This document shows positions 63,222 through 64,000 of a DNA stretch of 64,000 nucleotides, one piece after another; positions within the stretch are counted from its first letter, which is position 1; each line of letters begins with the position of its first letter. The DNA comes from Brachypterus glaber (taxonomy: Eukaryota; Arthropoda; Insecta; Coleoptera; Kateretidae). The stretch lies in the NCBI GenBank assembly GCA_958510825.1, contig OY294047.1, positions 51,567,365 to 51,631,364 of the forward strand, read 5' to 3'. A model generated the notes under the pieces. It ran no database searches. It was given only the letters and a program-made list of their open reading frames with translations, and had not been told where the DNA came from. The translations under genes and the position numbers were made by a program.

Positions 63222-63955
63222 CAGGGTGATCCATAACTGGCATGCCAAAATTTAAGAGGTGATTCTAGATCCAAAAATATAAAAAGAGTTCCTATAAAGG
63301 TTGGTCCGGAAATGAGCCCTAAGGGATCTAGGGCCCTTTAAAATTGTAATAAAAATAATGTTTTAAATTAATAACTCGGGTACCGTTTAAGCTAGAGCGG
63401 CGAGCTTTTGCATGTATACTAGTATTAATAAGGGCAATAAGTTTATGTAAATTAATTTTTTTAATTTATCCAGAGGCGTGCCCAGACGGACAAAATATAT
63501 GAGGCTTAAAACATTTTTGCCCCAAACTTTTCTATGTGTATGTTTTTTGGATTTGTTGTAAAAAATATAGATTTCTAGAGTAAAAATACATATAAAATAT
63601 CATATAGTGTAACACTGTAGGAGGAACCGTTATCAAAAAAAAAAAATGCAATTAAGAGGAAGTAACATTTTGTGCCACCAAAAACGTTACTTTTTAAAAG
63701 GCCATTACTCCTTTAATATTAAATTTAGGTGTTTTGGTGTATAATACTTTTTTGCTCAGTTTTAAATGAAGAATCACCCTGCAGCATTAAAATTTTATTG
63801 GTGCTTTTTTTGTTCCCCATTCAATACGTCATCTTCGAAGGGCCGTAGCTCCCTTAGGGCTCATTTCCGGACCAACCTTTATAGAAACTTTTTTTCATAT
63901 TTTTGGATGTAGAATCACCTCTTAAATTTCGGTACGCGAGTTCTGGAACAGGCTG
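63222..63955. mobile_element. Tc1-like element with ~118-bp inverted ends
   Basis: Flanked by TA. The left end CAGGGTGATCCATAACTGGC and right end GAGTTCTGGAACAGGCTG continue inward as AAAGGTTGGTCCGGAAATGA / CATTTCCGGACCAACCTTTA and AGCCCTAAGGGA / CCCTTAGGGCT. The 734-bp unit has an AT-rich centre without a transposase. CAGGGTG ends and a TA target suggest Tc1/mariner. Confidence 0.75.
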
Positions 63956-64000
63956 TATCATGCCAAAAAAAAAAATAAGAAATGCCCATCAATTTTGTCT

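Overview
This window looks like AT-rich insect nuclear DNA, possibly from a beetle. That is inferred from the style of the repeats: insect non-LTR retrotransposons, tRNA-derived SINEs, and many Tc1/mariner-like and foldback MITEs. No host protein-coding gene, rRNA or true tRNA gene could be supported. The only long intact reading frame is the 774-residue reverse transcriptase of a 5'-truncated non-LTR retrotransposon (36456..38780, minus). Most of the rest is layered mobile elements, many present two to five times, so that their ends can be read by comparing copies.

Layout. 1-10 kb: a retroposon with an exact 13-bp target duplication (rep-S), a Stowaway-like MITE with a second MITE nested in it, foldback family Z carrying a small conserved ORF, the first hammerhead-ribozyme element, a tRNA-SINE, and MITEs H, B and A. 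10-20 kb: a 64-bp-arm palindrome between 20-bp direct repeats, element D, a LINE fragment nested in repeat W, inverted copies of H, a palindromic family P, and a 21-bp minisatellite inside an ORF. 20-32 kb: a possible piggyBac-like inverted relic, MITEs Q and R, a LINE RNase H-region fragment, a hAT MITE with an 8-bp target duplication, a TIR element at 28 kb, and a 1.4-kb inverted repeat with family Y inside. 32-43 kb: SINE copy 2, MITE R, Y copies with (TA)n expansions, the intact reverse transcriptase, and the second 852-bp MITE A. 43-54 kb: W and V, two unexplained short ORFs, a LINE insertion with a foldback 5' junction inside MITE R, X, Y, the second hammerhead element, and rep-S. 54-64 kb: SINE copy 3, Z, the third hammerhead element, W, B, D, a LINE 3' end, tandem repeats, a TIR element with internal minisatellites, and a Tc1-like element with ~118-bp inverted repeats.

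The most notable result is a set of five copies (three with an intact catalytic core) of a type I hammerhead ribozyme motif. They sit in head-to-head repeats that all share one right-hand tail. Stems I, II and III, the CTGANGA and GAA core, the C at the cleavage site, and a stem I internal loop opposite loop II can all be read directly. This resembles the hammerheads known from Penelope-like elements and retrozymes, but no Penelope reverse transcriptase is present here. The second theme is a group of foldback families (X, Y, Z) that share one architecture. One of them keeps a 42-codon ORF resembling the N-terminus of tyrosine-recombinase proteins.
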